64,000 nt of DNA from NCBI GenBank assembly GCA_035447065.1, contig DAOTGJ010000002.1, positions 82,958 through 146,957 on the forward strand, read 5' to 3'. Of the stretch, positions 24,974 to 33,204 are shown one piece after another. Every line of letters begins with the position of its first letter. Position 1 is the first letter of the stretch. The stretch comes from CALEMW01 sp035447065 (GTDB lineage Bacteria; Krumholzibacteriota; Krumholzibacteriia; LZORAL124-64-63). The translations under genes were made by a program, and so were the position numbers. The notes beneath the pieces are model-generated. The model did not search any database and was not told the DNA's origin. It was given only the letters and a program-made list of their open reading frames with translations.

Positions 24974-27193
24974 ATGTACGACATCGGCGGATCCCTGGAG
25001 CGGCAGCTCCTGCAGGTCATGCGCGCCAAGCCCACCGTGGTGCTCACCGAGCCCACCGAGCCGCGCATCGTGGAGGCGGCCTGCCACCTGTCGCGCTTCG
25101 CCAAGCTGGTGTTCCTGGCGCCGGAGGCGGCCGTGCGGGCGGTAGCCGCCAAGCACCTGGGCCACATCGACGCGGTGCGGCAGGAGTTCACCTTCGGCGA
25201 GGCGGCCTTCGTGGATCCCGCCGCGGAGGATGCGCTGCTGGACGAGTTCGCTCAGGAGTGCGTGTCCCTGCCGCCGGAGCTGCGGCGGGCCGAGAGCTTC
25301 GAGCAGGCGCGGGCCATGCTGGTGGAGCCGGCGCGCTTCGGCGTGATGGCCGTGCGCCGCGGCCACGCCGACGTGGTGGTGGGCGGCATGACCCACGAGC
25401 CCCGCGAGTACTTCCGCCCCATGCTGCGGCTGCTGCAGGTCAACCGGGTGATGTGCGAGGCGGGCGTCTTCGTGCTGCCGGACTCGCATCCGGACGACAT
25501 CTTCCCCCACAACATCGTGATCTTCGGCGACGTGGCCGTGAACGAGCGCATGGAGCCCGAGACCCTGGCGCGCACGGCGGTGGGCACCTGCGCCATCGCC
25601 CGCGACCTCATCCCCCAGGACGTGCTGCCGGAGATCCACGGCGCCATCGTCAGCTATTCGCACAAGGGCTCGGACGAGGGGCCCAGCGTGGAGCTGGTGC
25701 GGCAGGCCGGGCGCATGGTGCCGGAGATCCTGGCGCAGCGGGTGGAGAAGGGCGCGCGCTACGCGGGCATCAGCATCGAGTCGGAGGTGAAGATCTCCGC
25801 CGCGCTCTCGCGCCGCGCCGCCATGTACTACGACGAGGGCCAGGCCGGCACCTTCAGCGGCCACACCAACGTGCTGATCGCCCCCAACCTGGACCTGGGC
25901 AACCTGCTCTACCACCTCTACGCGTCGCGCTATCCGGACGCCAAGAAGTTCACGGTGCTCTTCGGCCTGCGCTTCAAGGGCGTGGACCTGGCCATGGACT
26001 CCACCGCCGAGGACGCCATGCTCGCCGTGAAGGCGGACCTGCTGCGCCTGCACCGCTTCGGCCACTGGCACGAGACGCCCAAGGACACCTTCTTCCCCCG
26101 CCGCCGCATCCTGGCCATCAACCCCGGCTCCACCAGCACCAAGATCGGGTTCTACGAGGGCGAGCTGGAGCGCTTCACCACGGAGCTCCAGCACTCGGCC
26201 GCGGAGCTGGAACCCTACGAGAGCGAGCCCATCACCGCCCAGGCGGAGCTGCGCCGCAAGGTGGTCGAAGACGCCCTGGCGGAGCACGGCGTGACGGTGG
26301 ACAGCCTGGACGCCATCGGCGCCCGCGGCGGCCTGGTGCACCCCATCCCCCACGGCACCTACCACGTGAACAGGCGCATGCTGGACGACCTGAACGCCTG
26401 CGTGGGCGGCGAGCACGCCAGCAACCTGGGCGCGCTGATCGCCGACGCCCTGCGCGCCGGCCGCGACCTGCCCGCGTTCATCGTGGATCCGGTGGTGGTG
26501 GACGAGGTGTGGGAGAAGCAGAAGATCACGGGCTTCCGGGCCATCCGCCGGCTGGTCATCAGCCACGCCCTGAACCAGATCGCCACCGCGCGGCGCTTCG
26601 CGGAGGAGCACGAGACCTTCTACGACCACGTCAACGTGATCGTGGCCCACATGGGCGGCGGCATCACCGTGGGCGCCCACCGCAAGGGGCGCTACATCGA
26701 CGTGAACAACGGCCTCAACGGCGAAGGGCCCTTCTCCCCGCAGCGCTCCGGGTCGCTGCCGCCGGGCCAGCTCATCGAGATGTGCTTCTCCGGCGCCTAC
26801 ACCAAGCAGGAGCTGAAGCTGCTCAACAAGGGCCGCGGCGGGCTCATCGATCTGCTGGGCACCGCGGACCTGCGCGAGGTGGAGCAGCGCATCGACGCCG
26901 GCGACGCCGAGGCCGCCCTGGTCTACGACGCCATGGTCTACCGCATCGCACGGGAGATCACCTCGCTGCTGCCGGCCTTCGAGGGCGAACCCCTGGACCG
27001 CGTGCTGCTCACCGGCGGCATGGCCCGCAGCGCGCGCCTGGTGGAGGCCATCACCGCCGGCGTGGCCGGCCTGGGGTGCGGCGTGACCGCGTATCCCGGC
27101 GAGAACGAGATCTTCGCCCTGGTCAAGGGCGCGCTGCGCGTGCTCAACGGCAAGGAAGAGGCCCGCACCTACGCCCCGGAGGTGGATGCATGA
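24974..27193 (+). CDS. Fusion of phosphate acyltransferase (Ptb/Pta-like) and butyrate kinase
   Basis: This 739-residue protein joins two enzymes normally encoded separately. Residues 1 to about 365 are a phosphate acetyl/butyryltransferase domain ('VVVGGMTHEPREYF', 'IVSYSHKGSDEGPSVE', 'IAPNLDLGNLLYHLY'). Residues from about 378 to the end are a complete butyrate kinase of the ASKHA fold, starting 'RILAINPGSTSTKIGFYEGE', with 'IVAHMGGGITVGAHRKGR' and 'VLLTGGMARSARLVEAI'. Together they convert acyl-CoA plus phosphate to acyl-phosphate, then to free acid plus ATP, or the reverse. GGAGG five bases before ATG 24974 fixes the start. The stop overlaps the next gene, a stand-alone phosphotransbutyrylase. 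Confidence 0.88.
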   Translation: MYDIGGSLERQLLQVMRAKPTVVLTEPTEPRIVEAACHLSRFAKLVFLAPEAAVRAVAAKHLGHIDAVRQEFTFGEAAFVDPAAEDALLDEFAQECVSLPPELRRAESFEQARAMLVEPARFGVMAVRRGHADVVVGGMTHEPREYFRPMLRLLQVNRVMCEAGVFVLPDSHPDDIFPHNIVIFGDVAVNERMEPETLARTAVGTCAIARDLIPQDVLPEIHGAIVSYSHKGSDEGPSVELVRQAGRMVPEILAQRVEKGARYAGISIESEVKISAALSRRAAMYYDEGQAGTFSGHTNVLIAPNLDLGNLLYHLYASRYPDAKKFTVLFGLRFKGVDLAMDSTAEDAMLAVKADLLRLHRFGHWHETPKDTFFPRRRILAINPGSTSTKIGFYEGELERFTTELQHSAAELEPYESEPITAQAELRRKVVEDALAEHGVTVDSLDAIGARGGLVHPIPHGTYHVNRRMLDDLNACVGGEHASNLGALIADALRAGRDLPAFIVDPVVVDEVWEKQKITGFRAIRRLVISHALNQIATARRFAEEHETFYDHVNVIVAHMGGGITVGAHRKGRYIDVNNGLNGEGPFSPQRSGSLPPGQLIEMCFSGAYTKQELKLLNKGRGGLIDLLGTADLREVEQRIDAGDAEAALVYDAMVYRIAREITSLLPAFEGEPLDRVLLTGGMARSARLVEAITAGVAGLGCGVTAYPGENEIFALVKGALRVLNGKEEARTYAPEVDA

Positions 27194-28113
27194 CCCCCAT
27201 CACGACCCTGGACGGACTGCTCGACTCCCTGCGCCACGCCCCCAGCCGCACCGTGGCGGTGGCCGCGGGCGAGGACCCCAACTCCATCCAGGCGGCGGCG
27301 CGGGCCGTGGCGGAGGACATCGCCAAGGTGACCCTTGTGGGCGACCGCGCCAGGATCCTGGAGCTCTGCGCGGAGCACGGGCTGGACGCCGGCGCGTTCG
27401 CCATCGTCCACGAGCCGGACATGGCCCAGGCCGCCCGCACCGCCCGCGACCTGGTGCGGACGGGCGAGGCCGAGGTGCTCATGAAGGGCCTGGTCAGCAC
27501 CGCCGACTACATGCGCGCCATCCTGGACAAGGAGCAGGGCCTGATGCCCGCCGGCGGCGTGCTCAGCCACGTGACCGTGCTGGAGCTGCCCGCCTACCGG
27601 GAGCGCCACGGCAAGCTGCTGTTCGTGGGCGACGTGGCCATCATCCCCAAGCCGGACCTGGAGACCAAGAGACGGATCCTGCGCTACTGCGTGGACGCGG
27701 CCCACAGCTTCGGGATCGTGAAGCCCAGGGCGGCGCTGATCGCGGCGTCGGAGAAGGTGAGCCCCAAGATGGAAGCCACGGTGGAGGCGCGGGCCATCCG
27801 CGACGAGTCGGGCGACGCGTTCGCCGATGCGATCGTGGACGGTCCCCTGGCCCTGGACGTGGCCCTCAGCCCCGAGGCCTGCGCCATCAAGGGACTGGAC
27901 TCGCCGGTGGGCGGCGCGGCCGACGTGCTGGTGTTCCCGAACATCGAATCCGGCAACGTGTTCTACAAGGCGGGCACGCTGCTCTCGGGCGGGCGGCTGG
28001 CCGCGGCGGTGGTGGGCACCACGGCGCCGTGCGTGCTCACGAGCCGCGCGGACTCGGAGGAGAGCAAGCTGCTGAGCATCGCGTTGGGGTGCCGGTTGGC
28101 GGGGGGCCGCTAG
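27190..28113 (+). CDS. ptb: Phosphate butyryltransferase
   Basis: This 307-residue enzyme of the Pta/Ptb family makes butyryl- (or branched acyl-) phosphate from the CoA ester. Features are 'VLMKGLVSTADYMRAILDKE', 'LLFVGDVAIIPKPDLETK', 'ALIAASEKVSPKMEAT' and 'DVLVFPNIESGNVFYKAG', with the length typical of Ptb. It begins in ATGA overlapping the fusion gene's stop, so the cell makes it together with a protein that already carries an acyltransferase domain. Two acyltransferases with one kinase suggest different chain-length preferences (inference). A terminator follows at 28141. Confidence 0.9.
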   Translation: MTPITTLDGLLDSLRHAPSRTVAVAAGEDPNSIQAAARAVAEDIAKVTLVGDRARILELCAEHGLDAGAFAIVHEPDMAQAARTARDLVRTGEAEVLMKGLVSTADYMRAILDKEQGLMPAGGVLSHVTVLELPAYRERHGKLLFVGDVAIIPKPDLETKRRILRYCVDAAHSFGIVKPRAALIAASEKVSPKMEATVEARAIRDESGDAFADAIVDGPLALDVALSPEACAIKGLDSPVGGAADVLVFPNIESGNVFYKAGTLLSGGRLAAAVVGTTAPCVLTSRADSEESKLLSIALGCRLAGGR

Positions 28114-28140
28114 CTCCCGTCCCTCCCGGAAAGCCCGCAT

Positions 28141-28172
28141 CGCCCCGGCCGCCCGGTCGGGGCGAATTATTT
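28141..28172 (+). terminator. Terminator of the acyltransferase/kinase operon
   Basis: CGCCCCG (28141-28147) pairs with CGGGGCG (28158-28164), extended by GCC/GGT bases, followed by AATTATTT. Confidence 0.65.
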
Positions 28173-28436
28173 CATGAGATTGTCATGGCGCCGAGGCGGG
28201 CGCCTCCCGCGGATGGAATCGCCGCAATTCCTTATTTCATTACCACATATTCCATATTTGCCGATCCTCGCAACTGATGAACCGAGTCCGGACCATCTAA
28301 GTCCATGTTTTTCATACTTGAGTCGCCATTGATTACCCCGAGATAGAGATCTATGGTTCGCCTGATTTCCGGAGGACCCGTGCCGTCCTCATCCCGGCCG
28401 CCCCGCGGCCAGTCCACCACCCCGAAGGAGTGCCCC
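28165..28436 (+). promoter_or_regulatory. AT-rich upstream region of the octahaem cytochrome gene
   Basis: About 270 bases without a gene. From 28230 to 28350 the sequence is far richer in A and T than its surroundings and holds TATTCCATATTTG (28248-28260) and a GGAC-catctaa-GTCC stem (28291-28305). It most likely contains the promoter and leader of the cytochrome operon, but I could not settle on one promoter or regulator site. Confidence 0.4.
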
Positions 28437-29759
28437 ATGAAACGCCTGCTCGGTCTGACCGTCCTGCTGGCCCTGGTGACGGCCGGCGCCGTCCTGGCCG
28501 CCGACGACACCACCGAAGGCAAGTGCATGACGTGCCACAAGGAGAAGTCCCCCGGCCTGTACCGGCAGTGGCACGGCTCCCAGCACGCCATCCACAACGT
28601 GACCTGCCTGGACTGCCACCAGGCCGCTCGCGGCGACGCCGACGGCTTCACGCACGAGGGCGCGTTCATCGCCACGCTGGTGACCCCCAAGGACTGCGGC
28701 AAGTGCCACGAGAAGGAGGCCCGCGAGGTGCAGGCCTCCCATCACGCCACCGCCGGCGAGATCCTCGAGTCCAACGACGCCTACCTGGCCCACGCCGCCG
28801 GCGGGCATCCCGTGGTGATCACGGGCTGCGAGAACTGCCACGGCGGCAAGGTGCAGATCGATCCCGCGAGCCCCAACATGCTGAGCATGAAGAGCTGGCC
28901 CAACTCCGGCATCGGCCGCCTGAACCCCGACGGCAGCAAGGGCGCCTGCTCCGCCTGCCACACGCGCCACGCCTTCAGCAAGGCCCAGGCGCGCAAGCCC
29001 GAGGCCTGCTCCAAGTGCCACCTGGGCCCGGATCATCCGCAGAAGGAGATCTACGAGGAGAGCAAGCACGGCAACGCGTACTACACGCACATCGATGAGA
29101 TGAACATCGACGCCGACCGCTGGGTCGTGGGCGAGGACTACTTCGAGGCCCCCACCTGCGCCACCTGCCACATGAGCGCCACGCCCACCCAGGCCATCAC
29201 CCACGACGTGGGCCAGCGCATCAGCTGGACCCTGCGCCCCATCGTCTCCAAGAAGCTCGACAACTGGGAGACCAAGCGGCAGAACATGCAGGACGTGTGC
29301 ATCAACTGCCACGGCCAGCGCTTCGTGGACGGCCACTACCTGCAGTTCGACGGCCTGGTCAACCTCTACAACGACAAGTTCGCCAAGCCGGCCAAGATGA
29401 TCATGGACAAGGTCAAGGAGCGGAAGCTCATGGAGCATCCGGCGGCCTTCTCCAACGAGATCGAGTGGGAGTTCTGGGAGCTGTGGCACCACGAGGGCCG
29501 CCGCACCCGTCACGGCGCCGCCATGATGGGCCCCGACTACACCTGGTGGCACGGCATCTACGACGTGGCCCACAACTTCTACTTCAAGTTCCTGGTCTCC
29601 GCGCGGGCGTTCGACGACCCCGAGGTCAACGCGATGATCGACGAGGTCATGGCCGACCCCATGCACCAGTGGTTCAACCGTCCGACGGCCGACATCAAGG
29701 CCGACATCCGCGACGGCAAGATGCCCGCGATCTACGCCGACCAGTTTCCGCAGCACTAA
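28437..29759 (+). CDS. Octahaem cytochrome c, hydroxylamine oxidoreductase (HAO) family
   Basis: The 440-residue product has a signal peptide ('MKRLLGLTVLLALVTAGAVLA') and eight CXXCH haem sites (CMTCH, CLDCH, CGKCH, CENCH, CSACH, CSKCH, CATCH, CINCH). The order and the segments 'CHTRHAFSKAQARKPEACSK', 'GQRISWTLRPIVSKK' and 'MMGPDYTWWHGIYDVAH' fit the HAO family rather than pentahaem nitrite reductase. HAO relatives outside ammonia oxidisers are thought to reduce nitrite or hydroxylamine in the periplasm. A tyrosine in 'GPDYTWWHG' may or may not be the one that cross-links haem P460. It has GAAGGAG before ATG 28437 and is followed after 15 bases by its membrane electron donor. Confidence 0.85.
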   Translation: MKRLLGLTVLLALVTAGAVLAADDTTEGKCMTCHKEKSPGLYRQWHGSQHAIHNVTCLDCHQAARGDADGFTHEGAFIATLVTPKDCGKCHEKEAREVQASHHATAGEILESNDAYLAHAAGGHPVVITGCENCHGGKVQIDPASPNMLSMKSWPNSGIGRLNPDGSKGACSACHTRHAFSKAQARKPEACSKCHLGPDHPQKEIYEESKHGNAYYTHIDEMNIDADRWVVGEDYFEAPTCATCHMSATPTQAITHDVGQRISWTLRPIVSKKLDNWETKRQNMQDVCINCHGQRFVDGHYLQFDGLVNLYNDKFAKPAKMIMDKVKERKLMEHPAAFSNEIEWEFWELWHHEGRRTRHGAAMMGPDYTWWHGIYDVAHNFYFKFLVSARAFDDPEVNAMIDEVMADPMHQWFNRPTADIKADIRDGKMPAIYADQFPQH

Positions 29760-29774
29760 GCCCGGGAGCAGACC

Positions 29775-31265
29775 ATGAACAAGCGTTTCGTGAACATGCT
29801 GCGGGGACTGTCGACGAACTGGGTGGGTTCGCTGGGCGTGGCGCTGACCACCACGGCCTTCGTGCTCTTCCTGTTCATCGAGATCCTGCGCGTGCTGGGC
29901 ATCGTCACCAGCTCGTACATCGGGCTGGTGTCGTACCTGGCGTTGCCGGCGCTGTTCGTCCTGGGCCTGATCCTCATTCCGTTCGGCTGGAGCGCCCTCA
30001 AGCGCGCCACCGGCAAGACGACGCGGGAGCTGATGGACGAGCGTTTCGAGCCTTCGGAGCTCGAGAGCCGCGCCTTCGGCTCCCGCATCGTGCGGATGTT
30101 CTTCCTGCTCACCCTCGTGAACATCCTGTTCCTGGGCGCGGGCACGGCGCGGATGCTCCACTTCATGGAGACTCCCAAGTTCTGCGGAACCGCCTGCCAC
30201 GGCGTCATGGAGCCGGAATGGACCACGTACCAGGCCTCGCCCCACGCGCACGTCCGCTGCGTGGACTGCCACGTGGGCGACGGCGCGGGGGCGCTCATCG
30301 ATTCCAAGATCAACGGCCTGAAGCAGATGGTCTCGGCCACCTTCAAGCTTTACGAGCGCCCCATCCCCACCCCGGTCCGCCAGCTGCGGCCCGCGCGCGA
30401 GACGTGCGAGCACTGCCACTGGCCGGACAAGTTCTACGGCGACCGACTCGTGGAGAAGGTCCGCTACGACTTCGACGAGGCCTCCACGCCCCGGTACACC
30501 ACGCTCAGTCTGAAGGTGGGATCGGGGCAGGGGCAGCGTCGCGGGGAGATCCACTGGCACGTGGCCGAGCGGAACGAGGTGCGCTACGCGTCCGTGGACG
30601 ACGAGCGGGAGGAGATCCTCTGGGTGGAGTCCAGGCAGGCCGACGGCACCTGGAAGCGGTTCGAGCGCCGCGACCGGACGGCCGGCGCGCACGACGCGGT
30701 CCGGGTCATGGACTGCGTGGACTGCCACAACCGCGCCACCCACATCTACGAGGATCCCGAGAAGGCCGTGGACGAGCGGATGGCGTCCGGGGAGATCCCC
30801 ACGGACATCCCGTTCATCAAGGCCCGGGCCCTGGCGGCGCTGACCGGTTCCTACGCCGACGCCGACGCCGCCATGCAGGGCATCGACGCCGCCCTCGCGG
30901 GCTGGTACCGCACCAAGTACCCCAAGCGCACGGCGGAGTTCGCCGCCGGCCTGGACCGCGCCACGGCCAGCCTGCAGGCGGCCTGGAAGCGCAACGTGCA
31001 TCCGGGGATGAACGTCACCTGGGGCGCCTACCCCAGCCACCTGGGCCATGACAACGGAGGCGGCTGCTTCCGGTGCCACACCCCGGAGCTGCAGGGGCCC
31101 GCGGGCGAGTCGATCTCCAACGACTGCACGCTGTGCCACAGCATCCTGGCCGAGGAGAGCCCCCATCCGTTCCAGTTCCTCCTGCCGGTGGCCGAGAAGG
31201 GCGATCCCGACGCCGGCCGCCACAAGTACCTGCAGGAGGAGTTCCTCAACACCCTCAATCCCTAG
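29775..31265 (+). CDS. Membrane NapC/NirT-type multihaem cytochrome c (quinol dehydrogenase partner)
   Basis: This 496-residue protein has three N-terminal hydrophobic segments (about 18-40, 48-73, 108-128) and then a periplasmic domain with six haem-attachment sites: one CX3CH ('FCGTACHGVMEPEW') and five CXXCH (CVDCH, CEHCH, CVDCH, CFRCH, CTLCH). The first site with the following 'VMEPEW' is the quinol-side haem of NapC/NirT/NrfH-like proteins. It should take electrons from menaquinol and hand them to the octahaem enzyme encoded just upstream. The extended tail with two more haems is longer than NrfH (about 150-180 residues). GGGAG precedes ATG 29775. Confidence 0.83.
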   Translation: MNKRFVNMLRGLSTNWVGSLGVALTTTAFVLFLFIEILRVLGIVTSSYIGLVSYLALPALFVLGLILIPFGWSALKRATGKTTRELMDERFEPSELESRAFGSRIVRMFFLLTLVNILFLGAGTARMLHFMETPKFCGTACHGVMEPEWTTYQASPHAHVRCVDCHVGDGAGALIDSKINGLKQMVSATFKLYERPIPTPVRQLRPARETCEHCHWPDKFYGDRLVEKVRYDFDEASTPRYTTLSLKVGSGQGQRRGEIHWHVAERNEVRYASVDDEREEILWVESRQADGTWKRFERRDRTAGAHDAVRVMDCVDCHNRATHIYEDPEKAVDERMASGEIPTDIPFIKARALAALTGSYADADAAMQGIDAALAGWYRTKYPKRTAEFAAGLDRATASLQAAWKRNVHPGMNVTWGAYPSHLGHDNGGGCFRCHTPELQGPAGESISNDCTLCHSILAEESPHPFQFLLPVAEKGDPDAGRHKYLQEEFLNTLNP

Positions 31266-31288
31266 CCCCGCCGGGCATGGGGGTCCGG

Positions 31289-31323
31289 GCCGGCCGCGGC
31301 GCTCCGCCGCGGCCGGCTTTTTT
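31289..31323 (+). terminator. Terminator of the cytochrome operon
   Basis: A perfect 13-bp stem (31289-31301 with 31305-31317) with a CTC loop and TTTTTT tail begins 24 bases after the stop. Confidence 0.92.
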
Positions 31324-31337
31324 CCGCCGGATGCCGT

Positions 31338-31364
31338 TCAAGCCGGTCTGAAATCGACCGATAA
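31338..31364 (+). promoter_or_regulatory. FliA (sigma-28)-like promoter of the HDOD gene
   Basis: TCAAG (31338-31342), 15 bases, CCGATAA (31358-31364), 53 bases before the HDOD start. It is a close match to the flagellar sigma factor consensus and identical in layout to 17562-17588 on the other strand. Confidence 0.6.
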
Positions 31365-31416
31365 GGAATTCGAAAGACCCAGCGGACCCCTGGCCCCAGC
31401 ACCTGTCCGGAGCGAC

Positions 31417-32370
31417 ATGACGACCACGCCCACCGTCAGCGAAGTCTTCAGCGAGATGTTCAGCAAGGTGCAGGCGCCGGTGCTGCCGGCCGCCGTGGCG
31501 CGCCTGCTCGCGGAGATCAACTCGCCGGACCCCGACATGAACGACCTGGAGCTCATCGTCAGCGCCGAGCCGCAGATCAGCGCGCGCGTGCTGCGGACCA
31601 TCAACAGCTCCCAGTTCGCCCTGCGCGTGCCGGTCAAGACCGTGCGCCACGCCATCACCCTGCTGGGCTTCAACCGCATCCGCTCCATCGTGCTGTCCTA
31701 CGCCATGCTCGAGGCCATGCCGCGGCCCAAGAGCCCGTTCTTCCGCCACGAGATGTTCTGGACCGACACCCTGCTGCGCGCCCTGCTGGCGCGCTCCCTC
31801 ACCCGGCGCACATGCCGGCACGACCCCGAGGAGGCGTTCACGGCCATGATGCTGGCCGACGTCTCGGTGCCCGTGCTGCTCATGTGCTGGGAGGACAGGT
31901 ATCAGCCCATCCTGGCCCGCTGGGAGGGGCACCCCAAGGAGCTGTCCCACCTGGAGCGCCAGGCCTTCGGCTGGGATCACGCGCGCGCCACCGCCTGGGT
32001 GCTGCGGCGCTGGGAGTTCCCCGAGGATCTGGTGCAGCTGGTGGCGCACCACAACCTGGAGCCCGAAGAGCTCCACAAGCTGGGCCTGACCGACAGCCTG
32101 GCCAACCAGATCGCCACCGCGGCCCTGCTGCCCAGCTCCATCAAGCCTCTGGAGGGCCGCTGCCGCAAGCTGGTGCGGGTGGCCCACACGTCGCTGGGAC
32201 TTCCGTTCGACGCCTGGGGCGGCATCCTGAGGGAGATCCGGGGCTGGTTCGAGGCCGTCTGCGACGAGTTCGGATTGTCCGGTTCCTACGCCGTGAACGT
32301 TCTCGCCACCCTGGACGAGGTCACCGGCGGCGGCGCCTTCAGCAGCACCGAGGGACCGGCGGACGGCTGA
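31417..32370 (+). CDS. HDOD domain protein
   Basis: This protein of 317 residues consists mainly of an HDOD domain ('VLPAAVARLLAEINSPDPDM', 'LELIVSAEPQISARVLRTIN', 'VKTVRHAITLLGFNRIRSIV') and a C-terminal helical part with 'LVQLVAHHNLEPEEL'. HDOD proteins are signalling proteins related to HD-GYP phosphodiesterases but lacking the metal-binding HD pair; many act in motility, biofilm or stress control. GGAG four bases before ATG 31417 sets the start. The FliA-like promoter upstream points to a link with motility. It carries no receiver, EAL or GGDEF domain. Confidence 0.85.
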   Translation: MTTTPTVSEVFSEMFSKVQAPVLPAAVARLLAEINSPDPDMNDLELIVSAEPQISARVLRTINSSQFALRVPVKTVRHAITLLGFNRIRSIVLSYAMLEAMPRPKSPFFRHEMFWTDTLLRALLARSLTRRTCRHDPEEAFTAMMLADVSVPVLLMCWEDRYQPILARWEGHPKELSHLERQAFGWDHARATAWVLRRWEFPEDLVQLVAHHNLEPEELHKLGLTDSLANQIATAALLPSSIKPLEGRCRKLVRVAHTSLGLPFDAWGGILREIRGWFEAVCDEFGLSGSYAVNVLATLDEVTGGGAFSSTEGPADG

Positions 32371-32427
32371 GCTTGCCCCGCGGGGCGTCGTCGTCCATCT
32401 TGCCCCTTCCATCCGGAGGGAGAATCC

Positions 32428-33123
32428 ATGTCCGCACCGTTGGTCCTGGCCCACAGAGGCTGGTCCGCCCGCGCCGTCGAGAACACGTTGGAGGCCATGC
32501 GCCTGGCGGCCGCGTCGCCCGCCGACGGCGTGGAGCTGGACGTGCACGAGACGTTGGACGGCGGCTTCGTGGTCCACCACGACCGCGACGTGCCCCACGG
32601 CCTGATCGCCGCGCTGCCCCAGAGCTTCATCACCGGCCACGACGGCAAGGCCGGCGCTCCGGTGCCCAGCCTGCGCGAGGTGCTGGGCCTGCTCGCCGAG
32701 CGCCCCGGCCGCTCCACGGTCTTCGTGGAAGTGAAGTCCATGCGCTCCTGGAACCGCCTGCGTTCCCTGCTCGCCCCCTGGCGCGAGGCCCTGGACCTGG
32801 AGGTGCAGAGCTTCGAGCCCGCCATCCTGGACATGGCCGCCGCCGCCGCCGAGGACATCCCCCTGGGCTGGATCGCCCGCGAGCCGGGCCCCGACCCGGT
32901 GGGCATGCTGCGCCGCTTCGGCGCGCGCACGCTCTCCCTCCACCATGAGGCCTGCTCGGCCGAACTGGCCGCCGCCCTCCACGTGGCCGGCTTCCGCCTC
33001 TCCGCCTGGACCGTCAACGACGCCGCCCGCGCCCGCGCCCTCGCCGGCATGGGGGTGGACGTGCTGATCGGCGACGATCCGGAGCTGCTGCATGGGGCGC
33101 TGATCGACTTCGTGACCACCTGA
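32428..33123 (+). CDS. Glycerophosphodiester phosphodiesterase
   Basis: This 231-residue TIM-barrel enzyme hydrolyses glycerophosphodiesters to glycerol-3-phosphate and an alcohol. The catalytic and metal residues can be seen: H9-R10 in 'LAHRGW', E18-N19 in 'VENTLEAM', E36 and D38 in 'GVELDVH', and H51 in 'VVHHDRDV'. The C-terminal 'SAWTVNDAARARAL' and 'GVDVLIGDDPELL' are also family signatures. No signal peptide is present, so it acts in the cytoplasm. GGAGGGAG precedes ATG 32428. Its end abuts a long REP-like palindrome shared with the convergent hydrolase gene. Confidence 0.92.
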   Translation: MSAPLVLAHRGWSARAVENTLEAMRLAAASPADGVELDVHETLDGGFVVHHDRDVPHGLIAALPQSFITGHDGKAGAPVPSLREVLGLLAERPGRSTVFVEVKSMRSWNRLRSLLAPWREALDLEVQSFEPAILDMAAAAAEDIPLGWIAREPGPDPVGMLRRFGARTLSLHHEACSAELAAALHVAGFRLSAWTVNDAARARALAGMGVDVLIGDDPELLHGALIDFVTT

Positions 33124-33126
33124 GAA

Positions 33127-33204
33127 GAAGCGGCAGACACACGGGCGCGTTCCGGGTCGAACATCCAATCACGCCCCGGAACGCGCCCGTGTGTCTGCCG
33201 CTTC
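33127..33204. repeat. REP-like palindromic element, copy 1 (also a likely bidirectional terminator)
   Basis: Arms 33127-33156 and 33175-33204 are perfect 30-bp inverted repeats around the 18-base loop tcgaacatccaatcacgc. The loop is the reverse complement, with one mismatch, of the loop of the element at 34587-34670. The stem cores (GACACA...GCGCG) are alike too. It starts four bases after the GDPD stop and covers the stop codon of the convergent hydrolase gene. It resembles REP/BIME elements moved by RAYT transposases, none of which is in the window. Confidence 0.8.
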
